From Gammaproteobacteria bacterium (lineage in GTDB: Bacteria > Pseudomonadota > Gammaproteobacteria > Legionellales > Legionellaceae): a stretch of DNA of 41,935 bases. The stretch is taken from positions 1 through 41,935 of the forward strand of contig JAHZKG010000084.1 in assembly GCA_022600515.1 (NCBI GenBank), in the 5' to 3' direction. This document shows, piece by piece, positions 26,160-36,502 of this stretch (positions are counted from its first letter, which is position 1; each line of letters opens with the position of its first letter). Position numbers and translations under genes: made by a program. The notes beneath the pieces are model-generated. The model worked only from the letters and a program-made list of their open reading frames with translations, did no database searches and had not been told where the DNA came from.

Positions 26160-27015
26160 GCCGAGGCTCATGCATGAATTTGGAGATAAACTCCCCGACT
26201 GTATTACGCAGTGCATTACGTTCAACAATTTGGTCAATATGGCCGTGCTTCAATAAAAACTCACTTTTTTGAAATCCTTCAGGTAACGTTTGTCTAACGG
26301 TTTGCTCAATAACACGCGGGCCTGCAAAACCAATGAGTGCCTTAGGTTCGGCAATAATAATATCACCAAGGCTTGCAAAGCTTGCAGAAACACCACCCAT
26401 GGTTGGATCAGTTAATACCACAATAAAAGGTAATTTTTCCTTTGCAAATTGAGCAAGAGCCGCAGATGTTTTTGCCATCTGCATCAAAGAAAACAGCCCT
26501 TCTTGCATGCGCGCACCGCCACTTGCTGTAAAGCAAATATAGGGGCAACGCAGTTTACGTGCTTCATTTAGTCCGCGGACAAATTTTTCACCAACGGTGG
26601 CGCCCATAGAGCCGCCCATAAAAGAAAATTCAAAAGCAGACGTAACGACGGGCATTTCTTGTAAAGTGCCTTGCATAACAATAATCGCTTCTTTTTCGCC
26701 TGTTGCTTTTTGAGCTTGTGTGATTCTGTCTTTGTATTTTTTAGAGTCACGAAATTTTAATCTATCAATAGGCTCAAGTGTTTTAGCTATTTCAACTTGA
26801 TTTGTTTTATCTAGAAACTTCTCTAACCTTTCGCGAGCTGAAATACGATGGTGGTGATTGCATTTAAAACAAACTGACAAATTTCGCTTGAGTTCTTCAC
26901 GATACAACAAGGCTTGGCAGCCTTTACACTTAACCCAAACGCCTTCAGGAACCCCTTTTTTTTGGGATGTTTCAGTGTGAACTTTTGAGGGGAGTAATTT
27001 TTTAAGCCAGCTCAT
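26143..27015 (-). CDS. accD: Acetyl-CoA carboxylase carboxyltransferase beta subunit
   Basis: With AccA it transfers carboxyl from biotin to acetyl-CoA, the first step of fatty acid synthesis. The 290 residues begin M-S-W-L-K-K-L-L-P and carry the four-Cys zinc ribbon (C-K-G-C then C-F-K-C-N-H-H), followed by the crotonase-like domain: [26 protein letters not shown] and [15 protein letters not shown] at 27015 is chosen to match the family start. It heads the accD-folC-dedD-cvpA operon; a TACAAT box (27055 to 27050) upstream may be its -10. Confidence 0.96.
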   Translation of the reverse strand: MSWLKKLLPSKVHTETSQKKGVPEGVWVKCKGCQALLYREELKRNLSVCFKCNHHHRISARERLEKFLDKTNQVEIAKTLEPIDRLKFRDSKKYKDRITQAQKATGEKEAIIVMQGTLQEMPVVTSAFEFSFMGGSMGATVGEKFVRGLNEARKLRCPYICFTASGGARMQEGLFSLMQMAKTSAALAQFAKEKLPFIVVLTDPTMGGVSASFASLGDIIIAEPKALIGFAGPRVIEQTVRQTLPEGFQKSEFLLKHGHIDQIVERNALRNTVGEFISKFMHEPRHVSAE

Positions 27016-27136
27016 ATTAGGGCTATCCTTGTAGTGCAATATGCTATCTATTGTACCACAAAAATCTTTTCCGCCATTAAGTTTTTTAAAAATCAGCCGA
27101 TTGTTTATATACACATGTTGAGCTTAAGAGTGTCAG

Positions 27137-27886
27137 ATGAAAAAAATAACCAGCATTATCTGTTTTGGAATTTTATTCTTTATTACTTCAAGTGCTTGGG
27201 CTGATCCGCGGTATGGAGAGCAATTTTGTCATCTTCCCGATTATAATTGTATTAAAGTACAATCAGGCGATCGTTGGGAAACGCTTTTTCCTAATCCAGA
27301 AGAAGAGGATATTATTCGACGGGTTAATCGTATGAATATTAGCCTGCGGCCAGGTATGATTATTGCTATTCCACGACATATTGAAAATTTAACTATTTAT
27401 GATGTATCTCCTTTTCCTCGCTATATTGAGTCAATCGGTGAAAAAACAATTTATGTTAACCAAAAATATTTAGCTTGGGGTGCTTATGATGACCAAGGTG
27501 AGTTAGTGTGGTGGGGTCCACTATCATCTGGTAGCGGCAAGTGCGGCGCTAATAATGCTTTTTGCAAAACACCACCGGGATTTTTTCGTGTGATTCGTAA
27601 GCAAGATGTTGATTGTGTTTCAACGGCTTTTCCTCGACGTGCTGATGGATATAATGGGGGCGCTGAAATGCCTTATTGCATGCATTTTTTCAGAGGGTAT
27701 GCTTTACATGGTAGTTCGGTTGTACCAGGCTATCGGGCGAGCCATGGTTGTGTGCGTATATTTATTGAAGATGCGCGTTGGCTCAATGAAGAGTTTATTG
27801 ACCTACCTGGTATTGGTATGAAAGGGACTCGTGTTATTGTCGGGGCCCCTGCTGCACGGATTACACGCAGGGATCCGAAACGCTAG
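27137..27886 (+). CDS. L,D-transpeptidase (YkuD family)
   Basis: This exported enzyme cross-links peptidoglycan or attaches proteins to it. Signal peptide residues 1-22 (hydrophobic run, S-A-W-A). A LysM-like segment (about 37-80, V-Q-S-G-D-R-W then L-R-P-G-M-I-I-A-I-P) precedes the YkuD domain with His191 and the active site S202-H-G-C205-V-R-I. Several Cys (31, 38, 136, 143, 160, 181) suggest disulphides in the periplasm. 249 residues. Divergent from accD; convergent with rlpA, 2 bases apart. Confidence 0.92.
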   Translation: MKKITSIICFGILFFITSSAWADPRYGEQFCHLPDYNCIKVQSGDRWETLFPNPEEEDIIRRVNRMNISLRPGMIIAIPRHIENLTIYDVSPFPRYIESIGEKTIYVNQKYLAWGAYDDQGELVWWGPLSSGSGKCGANNAFCKTPPGFFRVIRKQDVDCVSTAFPRRADGYNGGAEMPYCMHFFRGYALHGSSVVPGYRASHGCVRIFIEDARWLNEEFIDLPGIGMKGTRVIVGAPAARITRRDPKR

Positions 27887-27888
27887 AT

Positions 27889-28686
27889 TTACTCAAGATA
27901 TGTAAAGCTTTCTGAAATACCTTGCTGTTTGAGTCGCTTTTGAGATAACTCGGCATGTTGTTTATCTGAAAAAGGCCCGAGGTGAATAACATAGCGTGCA
28001 TCACGCTCGTTTATCTTAACGTCTGCTTTAAATTTTAATGCGATTAATTTATCACGTAGCACGCCTGCTTTCTCTGATGATTGGAATGCGCCAACTTGTA
28101 GATAATATTCAGCTTTAGGAGCTGAGGTGAGCGCTTCTATTTCTACTCGTGCTGTTCCCTTAGGCAGTAAACCAATTTTTGCAGCTGCTGCATAAGATAA
28201 ATCAATAATCCGGTCTTTATGGAAAGGCCCTCTGTCGTTGACTTTTACGATGGTTTCACGACCATTTTCTAAGTTTTTAACGCGAACATAGGTTGGAAGT
28301 GGTAGCGTTTTGTGTGCGGCAGTTAAAGCATACATGTCGTATTCTTCACCACTAGAAGTGCGTTCTTTGTGAAATCTTGTGCCATACCAAGAAGCCGTGC
28401 CTTGTTTTTGGTAGCCTTTGGATGAAGTTAAAACGTCATATAACTTGCCTTTCACACGATAAGAACCAGGGTTACCATAATGACTTAACGGTTCATTAAT
28501 CGGGGTTACTTTTTGAAACAGCGTTGGCTTCGGACCTGGTGGCGCCCCATCAGCATGAGATTGGGTTAATTGCAGCTTAGGGGCTTGCATGACAGAGGCT
28601 TGTGTGGCCGCGGTATTCATAGGGGGCTTTGTGTGTTGGCAGCCTGTTATGTATAAAATCGAGAGTATCAAAAAGATAAAGTACAT
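27889..28686 (-). CDS. rlpA: RlpA-family septal lytic transglycosylase lipoprotein
   Basis: An outer-membrane lipoprotein cutting peptide-free glycan strands at the septum. The lipobox is I-T-G-C16. The double-psi beta-barrel (about 95-185) has G-T-A-S-W-Y-G-T-R-F-H, T-S-S-G-E-E-Y, L-P-L-P-T-Y-V-R-V and V-N-D-R-G-P-F with the catalytic Asp; a C-terminal SPOR domain (about 190-262, Y-Y-L-Q-V-G-A-F) binds the substrate. 265 residues, short for the family because of a short linker. No clear ribosome site at the ATG. Confidence 0.92.
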   Translation of the reverse strand: MYFIFLILSILYITGCQHTKPPMNTAATQASVMQAPKLQLTQSHADGAPPGPKPTLFQKVTPINEPLSHYGNPGSYRVKGKLYDVLTSSKGYQKQGTASWYGTRFHKERTSSGEEYDMYALTAAHKTLPLPTYVRVKNLENGRETIVKVNDRGPFHKDRIIDLSYAAAAKIGLLPKGTARVEIEALTSAPKAEYYLQVGAFQSSEKAGVLRDKLIALKFKADVKINERDARYVIHLGPFSDKQHAELSQKRLKQQGISESFTYLE

Positions 28687-29035
28687 GATGATTTGATTTA
28701 TTTATTTTTAACATTTTTTATTTTTACATCAAACAGCTTTTTTTTTCCAGCTTGCTAGCTAATTAAATTTTATTCAGTATCGCACTATACATTTTAGGGT
28801 AAACGCATCTAAACGCGCACTTTATGCGCGGAATCCCGTATTGAATAGTACCCTCGATTAGCTATGCCCTGTGCATAAAGCACAGGAGTGGCTATGAAAT
28901 CCTGTCACCCCTTTATTGCGCCATCTAGTTTATATGTGCTCTTCATGTAAAGTATAAGGTCATATTGAGTTATAGTTAAAATAATATGCCATTTTTTTTG
29001 AGAAAACTTTAGACAGGAAAACAATCCATACTGCA
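28687..29035. other. Intergenic with palindrome pair P5
   Basis: AT-rich sequence with no gene. The only structure is the opposed hairpin pair at 28814-28886. Confidence 0.4.
28814..28886. repeat. Family 2 palindrome pair P5
   Basis: Left hairpin CGCGCA, loop CTTTA, TGCGCG (28814-28830), followed by GAATCCCGT, a diverged ATCCAGT flank. Right hairpin CCTGTGC, loop ATAAA, GCACAGG (28868-28886). The loops are reverse complements, as in the other pairs. Confidence 0.7.
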
Positions 29036-29644
29036 ATGTTCGCTTGGCTAAAGCACGGGGAGACTCAGAGTATTAAGCGCAATTTTTCACGCATTCAATC
29101 TAAGGAAGATGCTTTCGTTTTATTTGAAAAGTCATATTCTGGCTATAACATACTTCATGATTTGATTCGCATATCACCCACAAACGATAGGATCAGTGTA
29201 GATAGCTTTAAATATCTCAGGGGCTTACTTTTTCAAGTATTTTGTCAGCAAGAGATAGATATTAGTTGGCACTTCAAAAGTGTTGTTATTGGATCGTGCA
29301 GAATACAACATCAGCGTGCTCTCGTCGGCTGTCGCAACTGGAAATGACAGCCTAGTCCTTGAGCTCTTACGTGACCTGGAACACTTCTGCTCACCAGAAG
29401 AGTTCCTAGCTGAGTTAAAGCACTTAGAAATCATGACGAACGGCGAGCGGACCAGTTTGTTTGAAATGGCTTTGCATGCTCATAGAGCACCAGTGGGCTA
29501 AAGATCTGGGCAAGATTCAAGTTTCGCTGTTTTATGTTTTCTGAGGGCGGCACTTAAAAAAGTGAGCCCCATTGATGCGGATGCTTTTATTTTTGAATGT
29601 ATTGAGCGAACGCCACGGATAAAAACAACAAAACAAGGCATTTA
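29036..29644 (+). pseudogene. Frameshifted ankyrin-like ORF
   Basis: Three overlapping frames read as one broken gene. The first (from 29036) has F-V-L-F-E-K-S-Y-S-G-Y-N-I-L-H-D-L-I-R. The second (about 29280-29501) has S-V-L-S-S-A-V-A-T-G-N-D-S-L-V-L-E-L-L, an ankyrin-like helix pair, and ends H-R-A-P-V-G-stop. A third (about 29545-29644) has A-A-L-K-K-V-S-P-I-D-A-D-A-F-I-F-E-C-I. The first shift lies near 29250-29280. No ribosome site of note. The ankyrin resemblance is modest, so the family is tentative. Confidence 0.45.
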
Positions 29645-30021
29645 ACTTGCTCTGAAAACGTGGATAAGGCTTTTAGTGGACACTTAAGAAATATAAATAG
29701 AATACGGTCGCTTCATGAGCAGGAAAGTCTGGATGTCGGAGTAAATCAAAGCCTATTTAGTCTCTAATCAATGCATGGCCCTGCCGTTCTTTCGAACTAT
29801 AGGGCAGCCCCCTCTTTATCATAAACTCAGTATTCTAGCGTGTTTTACCGCATAGGGAGAGGGGCTGCACCCAAGGCTTAAAGCATTTAGGAACTCGCAA
29901 TTTGATTGGTGATAGATATATGTTTTTATATAAAATGGCTCATTAAGACATGGTGAGAGAAAAGATCCTATGTTAAAATAGCTTAATCTTTTATGAATCT
30001 AATAAAAAGTTGAGCCGCCTC
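29645..30021. other. Intergenic with GC-rich hairpin
   Basis: No gene. GCAGCCCCCTCT (29804-29815) faces AGAGGGGCTGC (about 29855-29865) around some 40 bases, a stem with one bulged C. The dacA promoter should lie between here and 30021. Confidence 0.35.
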
Positions 30022-31227
30022 ATGAACAAAACCATGCATGCTTTAACCTCATTTTTACTGCTTGCAGCAGTAATTGCATATCCTAACTTGATTCATGCAA
30101 ACACTGGGCGGTTAGCTCAACCCATGCCGCAGAAAAAATCCATTCCTATTATACCAACACAACCTAAACTTAACGCAAAAGCGTATCTTTTGGTTGATGC
30201 GAACAGTGGTAAAATTTTAGCGGAACAAAACAGTGAAAAAAGATTGCCGCCAGCAAGCCTAACCAAAATGATGACGCTATATGTTGTTTCAAAAGCATTA
30301 CACAACGAACAAATACATTTAACAGACACAATTCATATTAGTAAAGGCGCATGGAAAACGGGTGGCTCCCGTATGTTTGTTAAAGCAGGCCAAGATGTTG
30401 CTATTCAAGATTTATTAAAAGGTATTATTGTAGACTCGGGTAACGATGCATGTGTTGCTTTGTCTGAACATTTGGGCGGAAGTGAACAAGGCTTTGCTGA
30501 CTTAATGAACCAAGAGGCTAAACACTTAGGTATGACACAGTCCCATTTTACAGATAGCACAGGCCTACCACGCAAAGATTTATATACTTCTGCAAAAGAC
30601 TTAGCGATTCTTGCACGTGCGCTTGTAACAGAGTTTCCTGAGTATTATCACTGGTATAAACAAAAATGGTTTACCTTTAACGAGATTAGGCAGCCCAACC
30701 GAAATCGTTTGTTATGGCGTGATGCAGCAGTAGATGGGATTAAAACAGGTTATACTGCCGAAGCAGGTTACTGCCTTGCTTCTTCAGCCAAAAAGAATAA
30801 TATGCGTTTAATTGCGATTGTTTTAGGCTCACCAACAGATGCTTCGCGTGCCGATGACAGTGAACGATTACTAAATTACGGCTTTCGTTTTTTTGAAACC
30901 CATCGCCTATATGAGGCAGGCAAGCCATTAGCTGCACTGCCGCTTTACAAAGGGGTTGATAGCACCTTACCGGTTGGGGTTACATATGATCAATATGTCA
31001 CTATTCCTGCAGGGCAGTATCAGTATTTAACCATAAAGACCGAAGCGTCTAAATATCTTTTAGCCCCTATCGAAAACGGACAAAAAGTAGGTGACCTTGT
31101 GATTTCATTTAACGGTGAAGTGTTATCAAAACGCCCTTTGAATGCATTAAAGTCTGTGGAACAAGCGGGTTTATTTTCTCGCGCACAAGATTCAGTTGCA
31201 CTAAAGTTCAAACAATGGTTTAGCTAA
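30022..31227 (+). CDS. dacA: D-alanyl-D-alanine carboxypeptidase (PBP5/6 type)
   Basis: It trims the terminal D-Ala from peptidoglycan pentapeptides. Signal peptide 1-26; active site S79-L-T-K82, S139-G-N141, K241-T-G243; then the beta-rich PBP5 C-terminal domain (about 285-375) and a C-terminal amphipathic helix (A-L-K-F-K-Q-W-F-S) for membrane docking. 401 residues. ATG at 30022 gives a clean signal peptide; a TTG at 30010 is possible. Followed by ybeD and lipB in the classic gammaproteobacterial order. dacA or dacC cannot be told apart here. Confidence 0.94.
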   Translation: MNKTMHALTSFLLLAAVIAYPNLIHANTGRLAQPMPQKKSIPIIPTQPKLNAKAYLLVDANSGKILAEQNSEKRLPPASLTKMMTLYVVSKALHNEQIHLTDTIHISKGAWKTGGSRMFVKAGQDVAIQDLLKGIIVDSGNDACVALSEHLGGSEQGFADLMNQEAKHLGMTQSHFTDSTGLPRKDLYTSAKDLAILARALVTEFPEYYHWYKQKWFTFNEIRQPNRNRLLWRDAAVDGIKTGYTAEAGYCLASSAKKNNMRLIAIVLGSPTDASRADDSERLLNYGFRFFETHRLYEAGKPLAALPLYKGVDSTLPVGVTYDQYVTIPAGQYQYLTIKTEASKYLLAPIENGQKVGDLVISFNGEVLSKRPLNALKSVEQAGLFSRAQDSVALKFKQWFS

Positions 31228-31240
31228 TTAGGTGGTTTTT

Positions 31241-31507
31241 ATGCGTGACGATACAAGCCTTGTAACATTTCCTTCTGATTTCCCTATTAAAATTATTGGT
31301 GATGTGACCGATAATTTTGAACAGGATATCTTGACCATTGCACGTGAACATCATCCTGAATTGAAAGACGATGCGATTCAGCGTAAACAAAGTGCAGCGG
31401 GAAATTTTTTATCCCTTACGATTACTGTGCGCGCGGTGAGTCAACCGGCACTAGATGCTTTGTATCAGGCATTAAGTAAGCATCCGGATGCAAAGATGGT
31501 GCTTTAA
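31241..31507 (+). CDS. ybeD: DUF493 family protein YbeD
   Basis: A small alpha/beta protein of 88 residues between dacA and lipB, with [11 protein letters not shown] near the start and [12 protein letters not shown] in the centre, both family marks. It has an ACT-like fold and may be a lipoylation regulator, but its role is not settled. ATG at 31241 has AGGTGG 5 bases upstream, so it is preferred to the GTG at 31232. Confidence 0.92.
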   Translation: MRDDTSLVTFPSDFPIKIIGDVTDNFEQDILTIAREHHPELKDDAIQRKQSAAGNFLSLTITVRAVSQPALDALYQALSKHPDAKMVL

Positions 31508-31509
31508 CA

Positions 31510-32136
31510 ATGATAATTGTTCGTTCTCTTGGAATAGAGCCCTACGAAAAAACGTGGGAGGCAATGAAGCAATTTACAGACACTCGTGATGAAAACACAC
31601 CTGATGAAGTTTGGTTTTTGCAGCATCCCCCGGTTTATACGCAAGGACAAGCGGGAAAGCCTGAGCATATTTTAAACAAAAGCAGCATTCCTATTGTTCA
31701 AAGTGATAGAGGCGGTCAAGTGACGTATCATGGCCCAGGGCAGCTTGTTGCTTATTTTTTGATTAATTTAAACCGAAGAAAATTAGGTGTTCGTACACTG
31801 GTTTGCTCTCTTGAAAAAATACTGATTCAGTTGCTTGGAGAGCTAAGTATACCTGCGATGATAAAAACAGGAGCACCTGGCGTTTATATTAATAATAAAA
31901 AAATAGCATCTATCGGACTACGTGTTCGAAAAGGATGTACTTATCATGGTATTGCTTTGAATATTGCAATGGATTTAACGCCGTTTTCAAATATTAATCC
32001 ATGTGGGTTTGAAGCATTAGAAATGACACAGCTGAAACATTACATACCTAATATTAGCTTAGAACAAGTTGAAATAATGCTAACGCAATACGTTGTCAAG
32101 CAATTTAAACAGGATACATATGCAACTTTTTGCTGA
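31510..32136 (+). CDS. lipB: Octanoyl-[ACP]:protein octanoyltransferase
   Basis: It moves octanoate from ACP to the lipoyl domains of pyruvate and 2-oxoglutarate dehydrogenases, before LipA adds sulphur. The 208 residues include [15 protein letters not shown], the active-site Lys131 (K-K-I-A-S-I-G) and Cys165 (I-N-P-C-G). ATG lies 2 bases after the ybeD stop. Overlaps the next gene by 17 bases. No lipA follows. Confidence 0.96.
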   Translation: MIIVRSLGIEPYEKTWEAMKQFTDTRDENTPDEVWFLQHPPVYTQGQAGKPEHILNKSSIPIVQSDRGGQVTYHGPGQLVAYFLINLNRRKLGVRTLVCSLEKILIQLLGELSIPAMIKTGAPGVYINNKKIASIGLRVRKGCTYHGIALNIAMDLTPFSNINPCGFEALEMTQLKHYIPNISLEQVEIMLTQYVVKQFKQDTYATFC

Positions 32137-34168
32137 TTATTTTGAACCGTTGACAGCTTGGCTTCACCTTCATCCTGATGGTGCATTGTTCATTGCTTTT
32201 TTCGTTGCGTTTATTGAGTCTCTTGCTGTTATTGGCAGTATTATCCCGGGCACTGTTGTTATGACAGCGATTGGTATTTTAGCGGGATCAGGGGTGATGC
32301 GAATTGATTTAACCCTTGTTGCTGCAGCCCTTGGTGCCATTATGGGAGATTCTATTAGTTATGCACTAGGATACACTTTTAGTGATCGCATTACTGAGAT
32401 GTGGCCATTCAAACGCTATCCAAAGTGGCTTGAATACGGTGAAGAATACTTTGAGCGGCATGGTGGGAAAAGTGTTCTATTAGGGCGCTTCATCGGACCG
32501 CTTCGCTCGATTATTCCTGTGATCGCAGGCATGTTGAAAATGAAGCAGCTGCCATTTTTATCTGCGAATATCCTGTCAGGCATTGCGTGGTCTCTGGTTT
32601 ATGTCACACCCGGTATTCTAGTGGGCGCAGCAAGTACGGAACTATCAGCCGAAGGAGCAACGCGTTTATTTATTTTGATTTTATGCTCATTGGTTTCGGT
32701 GTGGCTTATTAGCGTACTGATTCGGTGGTTATTGTCTAAGGCTCGATATTTTTTGCGTGCAGAGTTACATGAAGCATGGTCGTGGCTTGAAAATAATCAT
32801 TTATTCTCCCCTGTTACACATTGTTTTACACCAGCAAATGAAGGGCATCATGCAACAACAGCCATGTTTGTTTTACTTACTCTCGGTTCTATTTTCTCAA
32901 TGCTGGCTATTGTTTTATGGTTTGTTTTTATTGATGAGCTAGGCTACCTGGTTGATTTGCCCATTTATTTCTTTTTTCAAAGCTTAAGAACACAGTTGTT
33001 TGATTCGTTTTTTGCATTCATCACCTGCGTTATGAATCCTTATTCGTTGGCTATCTTATGGGGTGTTTTATCAGTTAATTTAATTTACACGCGTAATTGG
33101 CGCTTATTGCGTTACTGGCTGAGTCTGGGGGGGGCGACCTTTTGTTTCACTCAAGCACTCGGTGTATGGTTAAATGAACTGAGATTGAATGATGCGCCTT
33201 TATTTCAAAGTACGTTTTCATTTCCATCTACATCGCTTGCTGTTGCCACTGCTTTGTTTTGTTTTATAGCGTTTCAAATGAAACATGCTTCTTTAAGGCG
33301 TTTTGCTCATGCCGCTCGTTTAAGCTTTAGTTGCTTGTTAATTTTAGATGGTTTTTCTTTGCTTTACCTTGGTGACCATTGGGCAACCAGCCTATTAATG
33401 AGTTATGCGATGGGTGTCAGTTCAGCGCTTTTGCATTGGTTATTTTATCGTCGCCATATTCCAAAGCATCCCCCATCTCTGCGTGCATTTTATTTGTCTT
33501 TTGGGGCATTTATTGCGATAAGCTTATGGGTTGTTGGCGCTCAATTTAAAACAATATTACATAATCATTATCCTTATCCTGAGCAATATGTACTAAGCAG
33601 TCAGGCATGGTGGCATCAACGTGAGCCCTTATTGCCTATTTATACAATGAATCGCTTTGGTCATCCCAATGGGGTTTTTAATATTCAATATTTAGGTTCG
33701 TTAGATATATTTCAAAAGGCACTAGAGAAAGATGGCTGGAGGCAGCGTTCAAATTCATTTGCGTCTCGTTTTTTATCTCATGCAAAAAAATCGTCGGCCA
33801 AACTTAAATACCCTTTTAGAACGCCCTTGTATTTAAATAAAAAACCGTTACTTGTGATGACCTATGAGCCTAAAAAAAATCATTCCGGACTAATATTAAG
33901 CCTTTGGCGCTCAAATTATCATCTTCGGAACCATCAAGAACCCATTTGGCTTGGCAGTTTACAGCCTTATCCTAAGCCATCCCCAAAGCAATTGTCTGCA
34001 TATTCGGATAAGGAGGCTCTGATGCATGGCGCGTTTTCTCCCTTTAATCAATTACTACCAGCGCTTGAAGGCTTTGAGTTTACAACATTACCTCTTCCAG
34101 CACAGCCGAGCCAAATCGAATTGTCCGCCCCCCATCCTCTTTTATTAATCATTAAGGAAACACCTTAA
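32120..34168 (+). CDS. DedA-PAP2-LssY fusion membrane protein
   Basis: A 682-residue inner-membrane protein in three parts. A DedA (SNARE-associated) domain occupies about residues 1-210, with [24 protein letters not shown] and [20 protein letters not shown]2-like domain (about 225-450) follows, then an LssY C-terminal domain (about 470-680). The same order occurs in Legionella LssY and relatives. PAP2 motifs are altered: P-S-T-S stands for P-S-G-H, and [10 protein letters not shown] keeps the second His but loses Arg. The phosphatase is therefore probably inactive, leaving the DedA lipid-scramblase-like part. ATG at 32120 has AGGA 6 bases before it; overlaps lipB by 17 bases. Confidence 0.88.
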   Translation: MQLFADYFEPLTAWLHLHPDGALFIAFFVAFIESLAVIGSIIPGTVVMTAIGILAGSGVMRIDLTLVAAALGAIMGDSISYALGYTFSDRITEMWPFKRYPKWLEYGEEYFERHGGKSVLLGRFIGPLRSIIPVIAGMLKMKQLPFLSANILSGIAWSLVYVTPGILVGAASTELSAEGATRLFILILCSLVSVWLISVLIRWLLSKARYFLRAELHEAWSWLENNHLFSPVTHCFTPANEGHHATTAMFVLLTLGSIFSMLAIVLWFVFIDELGYLVDLPIYFFFQSLRTQLFDSFFAFITCVMNPYSLAILWGVLSVNLIYTRNWRLLRYWLSLGGATFCFTQALGVWLNELRLNDAPLFQSTFSFPSTSLAVATALFCFIAFQMKHASLRRFAHAARLSFSCLLILDGFSLLYLGDHWATSLLMSYAMGVSSALLHWLFYRRHIPKHPPSLRAFYLSFGAFIAISLWVVGAQFKTILHNHYPYPEQYVLSSQAWWHQREPLLPIYTMNRFGHPNGVFNIQYLGSLDIFQKALEKDGWRQRSNSFASRFLSHAKKSSAKLKYPFRTPLYLNKKPLLVMTYEPKKNHSGLILSLWRSNYHLRNHQEPIWLGSLQPYPKPSPKQLSAYSDKEALMHGAFSPFNQLLPALEGFEFTTLPLPAQPSQIELSAPHPLLLIIKETP

Positions 34169-34169
34169 A

Positions 34170-35147
34170 ATGAATTTTTTTGCTCAATACGGTCTTTTTT
34201 TGTTGAAAACACTTACATTCGTGATTGCTTTTCTAGCGCTCTTTTCCGGTGTTTTATCACTTGGACGTCGTTCAAAATCTATCACTCAAATCGACTCACT
34301 AAATGATGCTTATGCCGCTCAAAAAAAGCATCTCGAGAAATTATTACCGCAAGATAAAGCAAATAAAAAATTGAAAAAAGCGGATAAAATTAAGAAGAAA
34401 AGCAAGAAAAAAGAAACAGAAGCTTTACCCTCACGGTTTGTTCTTTCATTTGCAGGTGATATCAGGGCCTCTCAAGTGAATCAATTGCGAGATGAAATTT
34501 CAATGATTCTTTCGGTCGCAACGCCAAAAGATGAAGTTATTGTTCGGGTTGAAAGCCCTGGAGGTGAAGTCAGTGGTTATGGGCTTGCTGCGTCTCAATT
34601 GGTTCGTTTGCGGAATAAAAAAATTCCATTAACCATTTGTATTGATAAAATAGCTGCGAGTGGTGGTTATCTAATGGCCTGTGTTGCCAATAAAATTCTG
34701 GCGGCTCCTTTTGCTATTATTGGCTCCATTGGCGTGGTAGCACAACTTCCTAATTTCCATCGGTTCTTGAAGAAAAATAATATCGATATTGAGTTATTAA
34801 CTGCTGGAAAATATAAACGAACATTGACGGCACTTGGAGAGAACACCAAAGAAGGTCGGGAAAAATTTAAAGAAGATTTAGAGGCTGTACATAAAACATT
34901 TCAAGAGCATATTTTTACTTATCGCAAACAGGTTGATATAGATACGGTTTCAACAGGCGAGCATTGGCTTGCTAAAGAAGCGTTGGATTTAGGATTGATT
35001 GATGCCCTGAAAACAAGCGATGATTACTTATATGATGAAATTGGTAGCTTTAACACCCTGGTTTTAAGTACCCCTGTTAAAAAATCAGTTATTAGTCAAC
35101 TCACGAAATCAGCCAGTGCTTTATTTTCTAGTGCTAAGTTGCGTTAA
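34170..35147 (+). CDS. sohB: Inner-membrane S49 serine protease SohB
   Basis: A signal-peptide-peptidase-like protease facing the periplasm. One N-terminal helix (about 8-30), a very Lys-rich linker (about 52-85), then the S49 domain with E-S-P-G-G-E-V-S-G-Y-G, catalytic Ser164 (I-A-A-S-G-G-Y) and Lys216 (G-K-Y-K-R-T-L-T). The 52-residue Ser-Lys spacing equals that of E. coli SohB. 325 residues. It starts right after the DedA fusion stop (1-base gap), so is co-transcribed; linkage between the two is not functionally explained. Confidence 0.94.
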   Translation: MNFFAQYGLFLLKTLTFVIAFLALFSGVLSLGRRSKSITQIDSLNDAYAAQKKHLEKLLPQDKANKKLKKADKIKKKSKKKETEALPSRFVLSFAGDIRASQVNQLRDEISMILSVATPKDEVIVRVESPGGEVSGYGLAASQLVRLRNKKIPLTICIDKIAASGGYLMACVANKILAAPFAIIGSIGVVAQLPNFHRFLKKNNIDIELLTAGKYKRTLTALGENTKEGREKFKEDLEAVHKTFQEHIFTYRKQVDIDTVSTGEHWLAKEALDLGLIDALKTSDDYLYDEIGSFNTLVLSTPVKKSVISQLTKSASALFSSAKLR

Positions 35148-35159
35148 ATAAATAAACGT

Positions 35160-35187
35160 TTTATTTAAAACCACGATCGTTTATAAT
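35160..35187 (+). promoter_or_regulatory. Candidate sigma-70 promoter of hemA
   Basis: TTTATT, 16 bases, then a perfect TATAAT (35182-35187), 37 bases before the hemA ATG. It would drive hemA-prfA-prmC. Confidence 0.5.
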
Positions 35188-35224
35188 TAAAGCCTATTTT
35201 TATATTAACTATATGATTTAACTT

Positions 35225-36502
35225 ATGGTGTTTGTTGCCTCGGGGCTTAATTATAAAACAGCGCCGCTTATTGTACGCGAAAAAATAGCACGGCTATCAA
35301 CGCCTGAGCACCCACTGCTCTCTCGTTTACTACAACAATCATTTATAGACGAAGCGGTTATTTTGTTTACATGTAACCGCATAGAAATCTATTGCGAAGT
35401 AGCGCATCCAGAAAAATTAATTGCTTGGCTTTCTGACATCAGTCATATTTCTCTTGATTCACTTTTGCCGCATGTTTACCAACATCAAGAGACTCAAGCA
35501 ATTCAGCACTTGCTTCGTGTTGCTATCGGACTCGACTCCATGATACTGGGTGAGCCACAAATTTTAGGTCAGTTAAAACAAGCGTTTCGAGACGCTGATG
35601 AAGCCCATGGGATTCAAAAAAAACTCCGCCATCTTTTTCCTTTTGTATTTAGTGCGAGTAAACGTATTCGTAATCAAAGCGGTATTGGAAATAACCCCAT
35701 TTCCGTTGCCTCAGCCGCCGTTCGTTTGATTGGGCAGTTTTCTTTAGATTATCAATCACTTGAAGTCTTAATTATTGGCTCAGGTGAAACAGCAGCCCTG
35801 GTGTCAAAATATTTGTATCAACAAGGCGTAAGACAGTTTACTATTGCGAGTCGAACGTCAGAAAATGCGGATAAATTAGCGCTAAAATGGCATGCAAACG
35901 CACTATCAATTACGGATATTCCGAACCACATTGCTAAAGCTGATGTTGTTATTTCAGCAACTGCCTGCCCCCTACCGTTTATTGATAAAAAAATGGTAGA
36001 ACAAAGCATGGCACGCACACAAGAAAAGCCTGTATTTTTCTTGGACTTAGCGGTTCCTCGCGACATTGCTCCAGATGTTGCTGAACTTCCATATGCTCAT
36101 TTGTATAATATCGATGATTTACATGTTGCTATTAAAAAAGGATTAGATGAGCGACAGACTGCTGCCATACATGCAGAAACCTTAATTACTCCTACACTAG
36201 AGGAATATTTAGCAGAGGATCGCATTCGCACAGCAAAAAAAGATATTTGTGGGTATCGAGAGCATATGAAACATTTAGCGGCACTCGAGCTTCAAAAAGC
36301 CACTAAAAAAATAGATTCAGGGCTATGCCAACAAACCGTGATGCATGAGTTTTCAGAGAAGCTTCTTAATAAAGTCATACATGCAACGACGGTGGGTTTG
36401 CGGCAGGCCGCAGCGGATGGTCGTTCGGATATATTGGAATTTACAGACTATCTTTTAAATATTAATGCATCGTGTGTCGAAACAAATGAAGAAATCACTT
36501 AA
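35225..36502 (+). CDS. hemA: Glutamyl-tRNA reductase
   Basis: It reduces Glu-tRNA to glutamate-1-semialdehyde, the first committed step of C5-route haem synthesis. The catalytic Cys50 lies in F-T-C-N-R-I-E-I-Y. Further family blocks: [35 protein letters not shown] (NADP fold), A-S-R-T and [11 protein letters not shown]. 425 residues, C-terminal helical dimerisation domain. Its end overlaps prfA by 17 bases. Classic hemA-prfA-prmC operon. Confidence 0.97.
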   Translation: MVFVASGLNYKTAPLIVREKIARLSTPEHPLLSRLLQQSFIDEAVILFTCNRIEIYCEVAHPEKLIAWLSDISHISLDSLLPHVYQHQETQAIQHLLRVAIGLDSMILGEPQILGQLKQAFRDADEAHGIQKKLRHLFPFVFSASKRIRNQSGIGNNPISVASAAVRLIGQFSLDYQSLEVLIIGSGETAALVSKYLYQQGVRQFTIASRTSENADKLALKWHANALSITDIPNHIAKADVVISATACPLPFIDKKMVEQSMARTQEKPVFFLDLAVPRDIAPDVAELPYAHLYNIDDLHVAIKKGLDERQTAAIHAETLITPTLEEYLAEDRIRTAKKDICGYREHMKHLAALELQKATKKIDSGLCQQTVMHEFSEKLLNKVIHATTVGLRQAAADGRSDILEFTDYLLNINASCVETNEEIT

